Source of the DNA: a virus
Direction: 5' to 3' (one strand)
Virus record (IMG/VR): IMGVR_UViG_3300035670_000290
Coordinates: 1 to 52,561 of that record
Length of the DNA stretch: 52,561 nt
Part shown: positions 8,070 through 16,700 of the stretch, one piece after another
Layout: every line of letters starts with the position of its first letter
Numbering within the stretch: the first letter of the stretch is position 1
The notes under the pieces: model-generated
What the model was told of the DNA's origin: nothing
The model's input: the letters and a program-made list of their open reading frames with translations, nothing else
The model's database searches: none
Position numbers and translations under genes: made by a program

Positions 8070-8438
8070 ATGAAAAGATTCAAACAATTTTCTGAACAAA
8101 TTGCTATGAGCGTCGGTAGCGGTGCAGTCGCAGGAATGCCAACCGCCAGCCCACCCGAGCAAACACCTGTTCCTGCAGGTGTCACAACTAAAAAGAAAAT
8201 GCTCCGTAGAGTCAAACCGCACGATATGTTCGGTGGTATTCCAGTATTCAAAGTCCGCACCGAAGATTATCATAAAGCTGTTCACGGAAAGAAAAAGTTC
8301 AAACACTATACATCATATGTTTCTGGTTCTTTAGGTGAGGATGTACGAGATTTCGCTACGCAAAATCCCAACTCTGGAATTATTGTACAAGATGAAGTTA
8401 CAGGCGCAATGTTTTATTTGAAGCACGGGAAGAAATGA
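8070..8438 (+). CDS. Conserved small phage protein with capsid-targeting-like N-terminus
   Basis: 122 residues. MKRFKQFSEQ at the N-terminus resembles T4 capsid-targeting leaders. After a Pro/Ala-rich linker comes a compact domain with HDMFGGIPVFKVRTEDYHKA, GKKKFKHYTSYV and NSGIIVQDEVTGAMFYLKHG, a pattern common in T4-like marine phages and of unknown function. The ORF ends one base before the next start. Packaging in the head is inferred from the leader only. Confidence 0.72.
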   Translation: MKRFKQFSEQIAMSVGSGAVAGMPTASPPEQTPVPAGVTTKKKMLRRVKPHDMFGGIPVFKVRTEDYHKAVHGKKKFKHYTSYVSGSLGEDVRDFATQNPNSGIIVQDEVTGAMFYLKHGKK

Positions 8439-8439
8439 A

Positions 8440-8682
8440 ATGAAAAAGATCGCTTTCTTACTTGCTTTGTCATTTACCCTAGTTGGGTGTGAAGAAAGAT
8501 ATAGATATCCATGTCAAGATCCAGAAAATGCTGAAAAGGCAGAGTGCAATCGCCCTGTCTGTGAAGCCGATGGCATGTGCTATGATACACTAAATGGGTT
8601 GCCACCACAGCAATCACCAGTTGAAGAAGAAGCAGCTCCAGCTGCAGATTGTAATTGTAATATTGAATCCACAGGAGAATAA
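8440..8682 (+). CDS. Small phage lipoprotein next to lysis genes
   Basis: 80 residues. MKKIAFLLALSFTLVGC is a textbook lipoprotein signal peptide: two lysines, a hydrophobic run and lipobox LVGC with the lipidated Cys at 17. The mature part is short, Cys-rich (YPCQDPENAEKAEC, CEADGMCYD, CNCN) and acidic/Pro-rich. Related YPCQDP lipoproteins occur in marine myoviruses. Being next to a two-helix membrane protein and the endolysin suggests an envelope role at lysis (Rz1-like outer-membrane spanin part) or superinfection exclusion. The sequence does not decide between these, and no i-spanin partner is visible. Confidence 0.75.
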   Translation: MKKIAFLLALSFTLVGCEERYRYPCQDPENAEKAECNRPVCEADGMCYDTLNGLPPQQSPVEEEAAPAADCNCNIESTGE

Positions 8683-8684
8683 TT

Positions 8685-9032
8685 ATGTTTAAGGGTCCAC
8701 GTTATACTGAATCAGAATTGATGGCTCGATTGAAATTCACGGTCGGTCTTTCATTGGCATTTACGCTTACGGGAATCGTGTTTGTAGTTCTCTACTCATT
8801 GATTTTTGTCACGCAGCCAATGCAACAATCACCAAACGACGCAAAGTTTTTTGAGTTGATTACACCTATCGCAACATTCTTGACTGGCATTCTCTCAGGC
8901 ATTATGCTTGGTAAACAAGATGATAAAAAAGAAGAACCAAAACCACCAGTTGATGAAGAACCAAAGCCAGAAGATCTACTTCCTGAGCCTGTAAAGGAAC
9001 TCGTCGAAGAAGTTGAAGATCATATCGCTTGA
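8685..9032 (+). CDS. Two-helix membrane protein, candidate holin
   Basis: 115 residues. It has two hydrophobic helices, about residues 18-42 (FTVGLSLAFTLTGIVFVVLY) and 58-76 (ELITPIATFLTGILSGIMLG), separated by a short polar loop, then a long charged Pro/Glu-rich C-terminus. The opening MFKGPRYTESELMARLKFTV is strongly conserved in T4-like marine phages. Size, topology and position 8 bases before the endolysin gene fit a class II-like holin, but no holin family motif proves it. It forms a lysis-type cluster with the upstream lipoprotein. Confidence 0.75.
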   Translation: MFKGPRYTESELMARLKFTVGLSLAFTLTGIVFVVLYSLIFVTQPMQQSPNDAKFFELITPIATFLTGILSGIMLGKQDDKKEEPKPPVDEEPKPEDLLPEPVKELVEEVEDHIA

Positions 9033-9040
9033 GGTGACTT

Positions 9041-10249
9041 ATGAGTTTGAAATCACTTCAGCAAAAAATTGGTGTAACAGCAGATGGCTTGTGGGGTCCA
9101 GGAACTCTACGCGCTGCAGCGAAATACTATAAACTATCGCCAGCACGTGCTGCTCACTTCTTTGGTCAAACAGCCCACGAAACTGGCGGCTTCAAAGCAT
9201 TCAGTGAAAATCTAAATTACTCTGCGAAAGGTCTTCGTGGAGTATTTGGTAAATATTTTCCAACTGATGCGATTGCAAAAAGATACGAAAGAAACGCGAA
9301 AGCCATTGCAAATAAGGTTTATGCTAATCGTATGGGTAATGGTCCAGAGGCATCTGGTGATGGCTGGAAGTATCGCGGTCGTGGTGCTCTTCAACTAACA
9401 GGCAAGGATAACTACGCTGCATTTGCAAAATACTGCAATCGTCCAGACGTAATGTCAAACCCTGATCTAGTTGCTACTGAATTGGCATTCGAATCAGCAA
9501 TGTTCTTTTTTGAACGAAACAAACTTTGGAGCATTTGCGATCAGGGAGTGAATGATGCTGCGATATTATCCGTTAGTAAGAAAGTTAATGGTGGTACACA
9601 CGGCTTGGAAGATCGCAAGGCTAAGACGAAAACGTACTTCAGCCAATTGAGTGCACCTGCTGGAGCAGCACCTAAAGTTGTAGCACCTGTTACTGAATCA
9701 AAGGGTATTGTTGTTCCACCTCCAGCACAATTGGCTGCTGCAGCGAAACCAGCAACGATCACTTCTGTATCTCCTGAAATGCAGTTGTCTGAACATTTCA
9801 ATCTGAAAGAGTTTACTAAATCAGAAACTGCAATTCGTAAGAGAATTGATAACACTCCAAATGCTGAACATGCTCAAAATCTAAAGAACGTTTGTGATAA
9901 GATTCTTGAGCCAGTTCGTCGCCATTTCAACAAACCTGTTCGTATCAATAGTGGATATCGCGGACCAGCATTGAATAAGGCTGTTGGCGGTTCTGCTAAA
10001 TCGCAGCATTGCAATGGAGAAGCAGTAGACTTTGAGATTGACGGTCTACCAAATCCAGATCTTGCTAAATGGGTGAGCCAGAATTGCGAATTCGATCAGA
10101 TTATTCTAGAATTTTACGATCCTAAAGAAGGACCAAATAGCGGTTGGGTGCATGCTTCTTATACAAGCAAGGGGACCAATCGTAAACAAATTCTAACTGC
10201 GGTAACTGTAAACGGTAAAACTGTTTACAAACCAGGGTTCGTGGTGTAA
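9041..10249 (+). CDS. Bifunctional endolysin: GH19 glycosidase + peptidase M15
   Basis: 402 residues with two catalytic domains. Residues 1-25 resemble a short peptidoglycan-binding motif (GVTADGLWGPGTLRAA). Residues ~25-205 are a GH19 (chitinase/lysozyme-like) domain: QTAHETGGF with E47, then ENLNYSA with E56, the likely catalytic pair, and YRGRGALQLTGKDNY, a family signature. After an Ala/Pro-rich linker (~207-240), residues ~245-400 form a peptidase M15 domain: SGYRGPALNKAVGG, SQHCNGEAVDFE and GWVHASY, giving zinc ligands H323, D330 and H371. The first domain should cut the glycan and the second the peptide stems. It has no signal peptide, so release should need the membrane protein encoded just upstream. 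Its stop is followed directly by a late promoter. Confidence 0.93.
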   Translation: MSLKSLQQKIGVTADGLWGPGTLRAAAKYYKLSPARAAHFFGQTAHETGGFKAFSENLNYSAKGLRGVFGKYFPTDAIAKRYERNAKAIANKVYANRMGNGPEASGDGWKYRGRGALQLTGKDNYAAFAKYCNRPDVMSNPDLVATELAFESAMFFFERNKLWSICDQGVNDAAILSVSKKVNGGTHGLEDRKAKTKTYFSQLSAPAGAAPKVVAPVTESKGIVVPPPAQLAAAAKPATITSVSPEMQLSEHFNLKEFTKSETAIRKRIDNTPNAEHAQNLKNVCDKILEPVRRHFNKPVRINSGYRGPALNKAVGGSAKSQHCNGEAVDFEIDGLPNPDLAKWVSQNCEFDQIILEFYDPKEGPNSGWVHASYTSKGTNRKQILTAVTVNGKTVYKPGFVV

Positions 10250-10251
10250 AA

Positions 10252-10258
10252 ATAAATA
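10252..10258 (+). promoter_or_regulatory. Putative late promoter element ATAAATA
   Basis: AATAAATA sits two bases after the endolysin stop and ends 22 nt before the ATG at 10281. It matches the T4 late consensus except for the first base. Confidence 0.6.
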
Positions 10259-10280
10259 CCAAAAATAACAGTAGTATTCA

Positions 10281-11252
10281 ATGACGACAACATCACTCTC
10301 AGATATCCTTGGTAGCGATAATCCTCCTGGTCCACAAGGACCCCAGGGACCGCAAGGTGTCATAGGTCCTCAGGGTCCATCTGGTCCACAAGGTCCATCT
10401 GGTCCTCTATTCACACTGACTGTTGAAGAAGTTTATGCTTCGAATAATCAGGTAGCGAATACTGTTACCAATGTCAATAAGATTCAATTTGACTTAGAGT
10501 CTGCATTCAATACTGTCGACCAAACAAGTGGAACGGTTCGTGTTGTAACCAGTTCTACTTTCAAATACTGGGAAGTTGATGGTGTTCTAAAACTTACAGC
10601 ACTCGGTCTCGATACGCTCAATTTGCTCTCTGGCGATAACGTCGTAATTGAGGCGAATGCTGCATCTGAGCCACAGAGCATTCGTTTCAGTGTACCGAAC
10701 GTTGATCTGAAAGTTGCAAAATCTGGTGATACTCTCACTGGAACGTTGAATACTACAAGCCTCATTCCTACAACCGATAATGTTTATACTCTTGGTGACT
10801 CTTCGAATCGCTATCGAAAAGTTTCAGTCGGTCCTGCTGGACTTCAAATCGGAACTGCGAATATTACTTACAGCGATGGTCAACTTGTATCAACAGTTCC
10901 CTTTGCATCAGAAGTTTCTGTTATCGGTCCTTCTGTCACGGTGTCAAATACTGTTACAACAACTACAGATTCTGAAGTTGTTATAGATTCATTCCCCTCC
11001 TCTGACTATGTCACGGTGAAATATGTTATTCAGGCTAAAAGCGTCGAAGGCATCCACGCTACAGAATTATTCTGTATGCATGATGGTATGACTGTTCACA
11101 CAACTGAATATGCCATTTTGATTACAAATTATGTTCTTGGAGTCTTTTCTCTCGTTATTGAAAGCGGAATGTGTAAACTCAAGTTTTTCCCAGATAACCC
11201 GCATAATAATTTGATTACAATTCGTTTCCTCAGACAAGCACTAGAGAGCTAG
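10281..11252 (+). CDS. Virion fibre protein with short collagen-like segment
   Basis: 323 residues. Residues ~15-43 are a collagen-like G-P-Q/S run. Next comes a beta-rich region, then TTDNVYTLGDSSNRYRKVS, a motif common in phage fibre proteins at the start of a shaft repeat. The C-terminal ~95 residues (from about 225: SEVVIDSFPSSDYVTVKYVI to the end) are homologous to the C-terminus of the next gene product (QVVLDIFPTTELASAKYFVQ) and belong to a virion structural domain widespread in T4-like marine phages. It is probably a tail-fibre or baseplate-attached protein; which fibre cannot be told. It has its own late promoter and no immediate partner gene. Confidence 0.8.
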   Translation: MTTTSLSDILGSDNPPGPQGPQGPQGVIGPQGPSGPQGPSGPLFTLTVEEVYASNNQVANTVTNVNKIQFDLESAFNTVDQTSGTVRVVTSSTFKYWEVDGVLKLTALGLDTLNLLSGDNVVIEANAASEPQSIRFSVPNVDLKVAKSGDTLTGTLNTTSLIPTTDNVYTLGDSSNRYRKVSVGPAGLQIGTANITYSDGQLVSTVPFASEVSVIGPSVTVSNTVTTTTDSEVVIDSFPSSDYVTVKYVIQAKSVEGIHATELFCMHDGMTVHTTEYAILITNYVLGVFSLVIESGMCKLKFFPDNPHNNLITIRFLRQALES

Positions 11253-11266
11253 AAGGGCAAATTTTA

Positions 11267-11273
11267 CTAAATA
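11267..11273 (+). promoter_or_regulatory. Putative late promoter element CTAAATA
   Basis: ACTAAATATAAA lies in the 63-base gap before the gene at 11316. Its distance to the start codon (42 nt) is longer than at other units because a hairpin is inserted. Confidence 0.5.
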
Positions 11274-11277
11274 TAAA

Positions 11278-11301
11278 AGCCGATTGGTTCAAGAATCGGC
11301 T
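11278..11301 (+). promoter_or_regulatory. 5'-leader hairpin upstream of the coiled-coil fibre gene
   Basis: AGCCGATT pairs perfectly with AATCGGCT (8 bp, 8-nt loop) and lies directly between the late promoter element and the GGAG ribosome-binding site. No U-tract follows, so it is unlikely to be a terminator. It would form at the extreme 5' end of the transcript and may protect or regulate the message. Confidence 0.55.
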
Positions 11302-11315
11302 CCAGGAGATTCTAA

Positions 11316-13661
11316 ATGGCGACAATGAATAGAACGTTTAGTGTTAAAACAGGTATTGACCTTGCTAACACAATTATCCTCGATTCGAATCGTAACATTA
11401 GCAATGTCAATATTGCTAATGTTCATACGGTAAATGCGAATTCCATTGTAACAATCGATGGTCTGAACGTTGTCGATCAAGCCAATACTGCTCGAACAAC
11501 TGCGAACGACGCTTATGCCCAAGCGAATACCGCTCGCGACACTGCCAATGATTCTTATGCTCAGGCTAATACTGCTAGAGCGACTGCTAATGATGCATAT
11601 GGACAGGCTAACGCCGCATATGGTCAAGCAAACTCTGCTCGCGATCAAGCCAATACAGCATATGGTCAAGCCAATGCAGCATACGGTCAGGCTAACGATG
11701 CATTCGGGCAAGCCAATGCTGCTTATAGCCAAGCAAATGTAGCCGCCAATACAGTTTCTATTACTGTCGGCGGTCTAACATTAGATAATAAGAAACTCCT
11801 ACTACAAAATACCAGCTCGATGACAATCGAGTTACTCGACGATGGCACAAATGCTAATCTCGTCCTAAAGAGCAGCGGTGGTATTGCTTATGATACTGCT
11901 AATGCTGCTTACGCTCAAGCCAATTCTGCTAGAGACCAAGCAAATACCGCACGTGGTACAGCTAACGACGCATATGCTCAGGCTAACACAGCACGCGATA
12001 CTGCTAATGACGCATATGGTCAAGCCAATACCGCTCGTGGTGTTGCGAATGCTGCCTATGGCCAAGCGAATGCCGCCTATGGTCAGGCTAATGACGCATT
12101 CGGTCAAGCCAACGCTGCATACTTGCAAGCCAATAATGCATACGCTGAAGCAAATCTAAAACTCAATCTAACTGGCGGTACAATCACTGGTGACTTGGAT
12201 GTTACTGGTAACTTGTACGTTGGTGGTAATACAACATACATCAATGTATCAACATATACTGTTGAAGATCCATTGATCTATCTTGCTGCCAATAATGATC
12301 TCGATGACATGGTTGACATCGGCTTTATGGGTGGTAAGAATGCCGCAGGCATCTACTCTCATACTGGTCTTATCCGTCATGCTGCTGATGATAAGTGGTA
12401 TCTCTTCGATGGTCTAGCCGAAGAAGGACATGTCAATAACGTCGTTGATATTGCGAATACAAGCCTCGCAACTCTCCGCGCAAATCTAGAAGCCAATAGC
12501 ATCTTGTTGATGGGCAACACTGTTGCCACGCAAGCAAATCTAACGATTGCTAATGATCAAGCGAATGCTGCATATCTTCAAGCAAACACGGCTTATGGAC
12601 AGGCTAACGATGCGTATGCTCAAGCCAATGCTGGTTACAGCCAAGCCAATGCTGCTTATGGACAAGCCAATGCAGCATACGGTCAGGCTAACCTAGCATA
12701 TGCTGAAGCCAATGTATCTGCTAATACTGTTCGTGTTTATGCTAATAGTGCTGGTTCGTTATCGAACAAGCATCTAAACTTCGTCAATACTGCAAGTATC
12801 CAAGTCAGTGTAACTGATAATGGCGATGGTAATGCAAATATTACATTCTTTACAACTGGTGCTGCGGTTGCTGACGCTTACGCTCAAGCCAATGCTGCTT
12901 ATGGTCAAGCCAATGCCGCTTACGGTCAGGCAAACACTGGATACGATCAAGCGAATGCAGCATATGGACAGGCTAATGCTGCTTACGCTCAAGCAAACCT
13001 ATCATACGCTCAAGCAAATGCTGCTTATGATGAAGCCAATACGAAAGTTGAAACGATTGTAACTGGTCTTGGATTGTCCAACAGTGTTGCAACGGTTGCT
13101 AATGTAACAACAGTAACGATTACACCAAATATTGCTTCTACGACAGTAATCGGTGTGACGAAACTCGTTGATTCTATCACCTCCACAGATACTGCAAATG
13201 CTGCTACTGCAAATGCTGTCAACTGGCTAGAAACTAAGAAGGTCGATCGCGCTGGCGATACGATGACTGGCAAGTTGACAATCAACGCTGCTGGTGAAGG
13301 TCTTGAAGTTGCTAATGCTAACGTAACGAACACTCTAACCGTCCAAGCATTGCAAGTTACAACTAACACTGTAACGACAGCGGCTTCTGGTCAGGTTGTT
13401 CTAGACATCTTCCCAACAACTGAACTTGCTTCTGCAAAATACTTTGTCCAAGCCAATAGTGGTTCAACATATCATACCACTGAAATTATTCTTGTCCAAG
13501 AAGGCACGAATATTTGGATAACTGAATATGGCACTATCCTAACTGGTGCTTCACTCGGAACGTTCAATGCTGACATTGATAGCGGAAATGTGAGATTGTT
13601 GTTCAACGCAACGCAGTCAATCAATACAATTCGTGCTGTACGTTATGGCATTGTACCATAA
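11316..13661 (+). CDS. Coiled-coil tail-fibre-like protein with AYxQANA heptad repeats
   Basis: 781 residues. The N-terminus (TFSVKTGIDLANTIILDSNR) is shared with the next gene and is probably a docking segment. Four blocks of seven-residue repeats of AYGQANA type (about 54-147, 195-285, 405-470, 515-570) predict alanine-rich, probably trimeric, coiled-coil rods. Between them are beta modules, including LNLTGGTITGDLDVTGNLYV and a DPLIYLAANNDLDDMVDIGF domain (~285-375) typical of structural proteins in T4-like marine phages. The C-terminal ~95 residues (QVVLDIFPTTELASAKYFVQ onward) are homologous to the end of the upstream fibre gene. A role as a long fibre shaft with globular insertions fits all of this. 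Late promoter and leader hairpin lie upstream. Confidence 0.85.
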   Translation: MATMNRTFSVKTGIDLANTIILDSNRNISNVNIANVHTVNANSIVTIDGLNVVDQANTARTTANDAYAQANTARDTANDSYAQANTARATANDAYGQANAAYGQANSARDQANTAYGQANAAYGQANDAFGQANAAYSQANVAANTVSITVGGLTLDNKKLLLQNTSSMTIELLDDGTNANLVLKSSGGIAYDTANAAYAQANSARDQANTARGTANDAYAQANTARDTANDAYGQANTARGVANAAYGQANAAYGQANDAFGQANAAYLQANNAYAEANLKLNLTGGTITGDLDVTGNLYVGGNTTYINVSTYTVEDPLIYLAANNDLDDMVDIGFMGGKNAAGIYSHTGLIRHAADDKWYLFDGLAEEGHVNNVVDIANTSLATLRANLEANSILLMGNTVATQANLTIANDQANAAYLQANTAYGQANDAYAQANAGYSQANAAYGQANAAYGQANLAYAEANVSANTVRVYANSAGSLSNKHLNFVNTASIQVSVTDNGDGNANITFFTTGAAVADAYAQANAAYGQANAAYGQANTGYDQANAAYGQANAAYAQANLSYAQANAAYDEANTKVETIVTGLGLSNSVATVANVTTVTITPNIASTTVIGVTKLVDSITSTDTANAATANAVNWLETKKVDRAGDTMTGKLTINAAGEGLEVANANVTNTLTVQALQVTTNTVTTAASGQVVLDIFPTTELASAKYFVQANSGSTYHTTEIILVQEGTNIWITEYGTILTGASLGTFNADIDSGNVRLLFNATQSINTIRAVRYGIVP
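11460..13040 (+). repeat. 21-bp coding repeats (AYxQANA heptads) in four blocks
   Basis: Degenerate 21-bp units such as GCATATGGTCAAGCCAATGC recur dozens of times in four separated blocks within the fibre gene. Codons vary (GCA/GCT/GCC, CAA/CAG) while the peptide AYGQANA is kept. This indicates protein-level selection and an old array rather than fresh slippage. Confidence 0.8.
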
Positions 13662-13664
13662 ATA
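13657..13664 (+). promoter_or_regulatory. Putative late promoter CATAAATA
   Basis: CATAAATA overlaps the stop codon of the coiled-coil fibre gene. It is among the closest T4-type matches in the window. It starts a 95-nt leader before the giant collagen-like fibre gene. Confidence 0.65.
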
Positions 13665-13689
13665 TAGCTGAACTATAAAATCCATTGGA

Positions 13690-13746
13690 GGATAGTGAAT
13701 CCGATGAGGTCGTGAGTCGCGCTGAAGCGTGATGTTTTACCCATCG
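13690..13746 (+). ncRNA. Structured 5'-leader RNA element (unclassified)
   Basis: The only long untranslated gap in the window (98 bases) can fold into nested helices. The outer helix is CGATG-A-GGT (13702-13710) with ACCCATCG (13739-13746): 8 bp with one bulged A. The inner hairpin is GTCGCGC (13716-13722) with GCGTGAT (13727-13733), closed by a UGAA tetraloop and containing two G-U pairs. The two are joined by a symmetric 5x5 internal loop. A small GGAT/ATCC hairpin (13690-13702) just upstream would compete for one base. No riboswitch or ribozyme class is recognised. It probably acts on stability or translation of the 1260-residue fibre mRNA. Confidence 0.45.
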
Positions 13747-13759
13747 CATTCCTTTCAAT

Positions 13760-16700
13760 ATGCCGACCACACCTAAAACATTTAGCGTAAAAAATGGTAT
13801 TGACGTCGCCAATACCATAATTGTCGATTCGAATCGCAATCTCTCCAATGTGGTTTCTGCAAATGTCGCTGGTATTGACGTTGCGCCAGCACTCAATTCA
13901 GCCGCCAATACCGTTGCTGTTTCTGTCAATAATAACAGCGTTCTATACGGCAAGAAACTCAATTTCGTCAACACCGCCAATGTAACTATTTCTATCACCG
14001 ATGCTGGTGAAGGGAATGCAAACATTGCGATTTTTTCTTTAGGTGGTGGAGAAGGTGGTGGTGGCACTGGTACTGGTAATCCTGGATCAACTCGTAATGA
14101 GTTTACAGGTGACGGAAACACAGCAACATTTTCGCTTTCAGTTGTTCCAACCAGTGAAGCGCATACAATCGTCTTTGTAGACGGTGTTGTTCAGCTAAAC
14201 TCAGATTATAATATTTCTGGTCCAATCCTTCAATTTGTGGTGCCACCAGAAGATAACACAGCAATTCTAGTTTATACAATCGGCGATTCTGGTCCGCAAG
14301 GTCCTACTGGTCCTTCAGGTCCTGCTGGTGCAAATGGAACTATTGGTGTAGACGGTGCTGTTGGTCCGCAAGGTCCACAGGGTCCATCAGGTGCCACTGG
14401 TCCAACAGGTCCTGGTGGTACAGGCACAGGTAATCCTGGATCTACACGAGATCAGTTCACTGGTGACGGCGTAAGCAATACATTCACACTTACCGTTCCA
14501 CCAACAAGCGAAGAACACACTCTCGTTTTTGTTGATGCGATACTACAACCTAATTCTGAATATAGTGTTGCGAATGATCAATTGGTGTTTGAAAACACAC
14601 CTGATAGCAACTCACTAATCATTGTTTATACAATTGGTGACTCAGGTCCGCAAGGTCCAACTGGTCCATCAGGTCCAGGAGGAACTGGTCCTCAGGGTCC
14701 ACAAGGACCGCAAGGTCCATCTGGTGTTCAAGGTAATGATGGTCCATCTGGTCCATCTGGTGCTGTTGGTCCTCAAGGTCCTCAAGGTCCGCAAGGTGTA
14801 GCTGGTCCTCAAGGTCCGCAAGGCGACATCGGACCACAAGGACCTCAAGGTCCACAAGGTGTTGCTGGTGACGCTGGTCCGCAAGGTCCACAAGGACCAA
14901 AGGGTGATCCTGGCGACTTCGGTGGTGCAAGTTTCTACTATCAATTTGATACCGATATTGATGTAGAAAATGTTGCTAATGGTTATGTGATTATTGAGAA
15001 TACTGATTTCTCACTAGCCAATACCATGAGTATCTCTGTCATTGACAGAAGTTCATCAAATATTGCATCGTTTATTCAAACAATTGACGATTCTACAAGT
15101 TCCATCAAAGGAACAATCAAGATCACTGAAGAAGCGAACACGGCTAATTTCGTATTCTTCGCAATTATTGGCACTCATACTGATCACAATGATCACTTTG
15201 ATGTCCCTATTTCTTACACATCAGGTGTTACAACACAATTTGCAGATAACGCAAATGTTGTAATTACGTTTGTTGTTACAGGCGATCGTGGTGATGTTGG
15301 TCCACAGGGTCCACAAGGACCGCAAGGACCACAGGGTCCTCAAGGACCACAGGGTGTCGCTGGTCCACAAGGTCCTCAAGGCGATCTAGGTCCACAAGGT
15401 CCACAAGGTCCATCAGGTGTAAACGGTGATGCTGGTCCTCAAGGTCCACAAGGTCCGCAGGGTGATGCATCAACAGTTCCTGGTCCACAGGGTCCTACTG
15501 GTCCAGCAGGTCCGACTGGTCCATCTGGCACAGGCACAGGTAATCCTGGTTCTACGCGCAATGAATATACTGGTGATGGTAACACCACTATATTTGCTCT
15601 CACTGTTCCACCAACAAGTGAAGAACATACTCTCGTCTTTGTTGATGGTCTAATTCAACCTAACTCATCATATAATATCTCAGGCGCAAATGTGGTATTC
15701 ACTACAGCGCCAGATGCTAATACGCAGATTGGAATTTATACCATTGGTGACTCTGGTCCTCAAGGACCAACTGGTCCATCAGGTCCTGCTGGCGCAAACG
15801 GAACTATTGGTGTTGACGGTGCTGTTGGTCCTCAAGGTCCACAGGGTCCAGCAGGTCCGACTGGTCCTAGCGGAACAGGTACTGGTAATCCTGGTGCGTT
15901 CAAAGATTCATTCGTTGGTGATGGAGCGAATACTGTATTCACTCTTACAATTCCACCAACCAGTGAAGCGCATACTCTTGTCTTTGTAGACAGTATTCTA
16001 CAAACGAATTCAGATTATAATGTAGCAGCATCAAATATTGAATTCACTTCGCCACCAGCATCAAATGCTGCAATTGAAGTTATCATCATTGGCGACTCTG
16101 GTCCACAAGGACCAACAGGTCCATCTGGTTCTAATGGTGCTGCAGGTGATGCTGGTCCTCAAGGTCCTACTGGTCCTGCAGGTCCGACTGGTCCATCAGG
16201 AACTGGTACTGGTAATCCTGGATCAACTCGCGATCAATTTACTGGTGATGGCAATACCGATACATTTATACTCACTGTTCCGCCAACTAGTGAAGCGCAT
16301 ACTCTTGTATTCGTAAATGCAGTACTACAGCCAAATGCTTCTTATAATATCTCTGACGCAAATGTAGTATTCACCGCACCACCAGAATCAAACGCATCAA
16401 TTATTGTTTACACAATTGGTGACTCAGGTCCGCAGGGACCAACTGGTGCTGCTGGTCCAACAGGTCCATCTGGTGCCAATGGTGCTGATGGTCCGCAAGG
16501 TCCTCAAGGACCACAAGGTGTTGCTGGCGATACTGGTCCAACAGGTCCATCTGGTGCCAATGGTGCTGATGGTCCACAAGGACCACAAGGTGATGTTGGT
16601 CCAACTGGTCCAGAAGGTCCTCAAGGACCACAAGGTGATGTTGGTCCAACTGGTCCAGAAGGTCCTCAAGGACCACAAGGTCCAGAAGGTCCGCAAGGTC

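Noticed and set aside
11278-11301. Rho-independent terminator
   Set aside because: The stem is followed by TCCAGGAG, not a T-run, and sits between promoter element and ribosome-binding site.
11289-12992. Antisense Ile/Ser/Cys-rich ORFs opposite the heptad-repeat fibre
   Set aside because: They arise from reverse-complemented GCT/CAA/AAT codons of the repeat and have no independent support.
13700-13745. Hammerhead ribozyme in the leader (CCGATGAG ... GCTGAAG resembles CUGAUGAG ... GAA)
   Set aside because: The core has C instead of U in CUGAUGA, the GAAA and cleavage-site triplet are not in place, and stem II does not pair.
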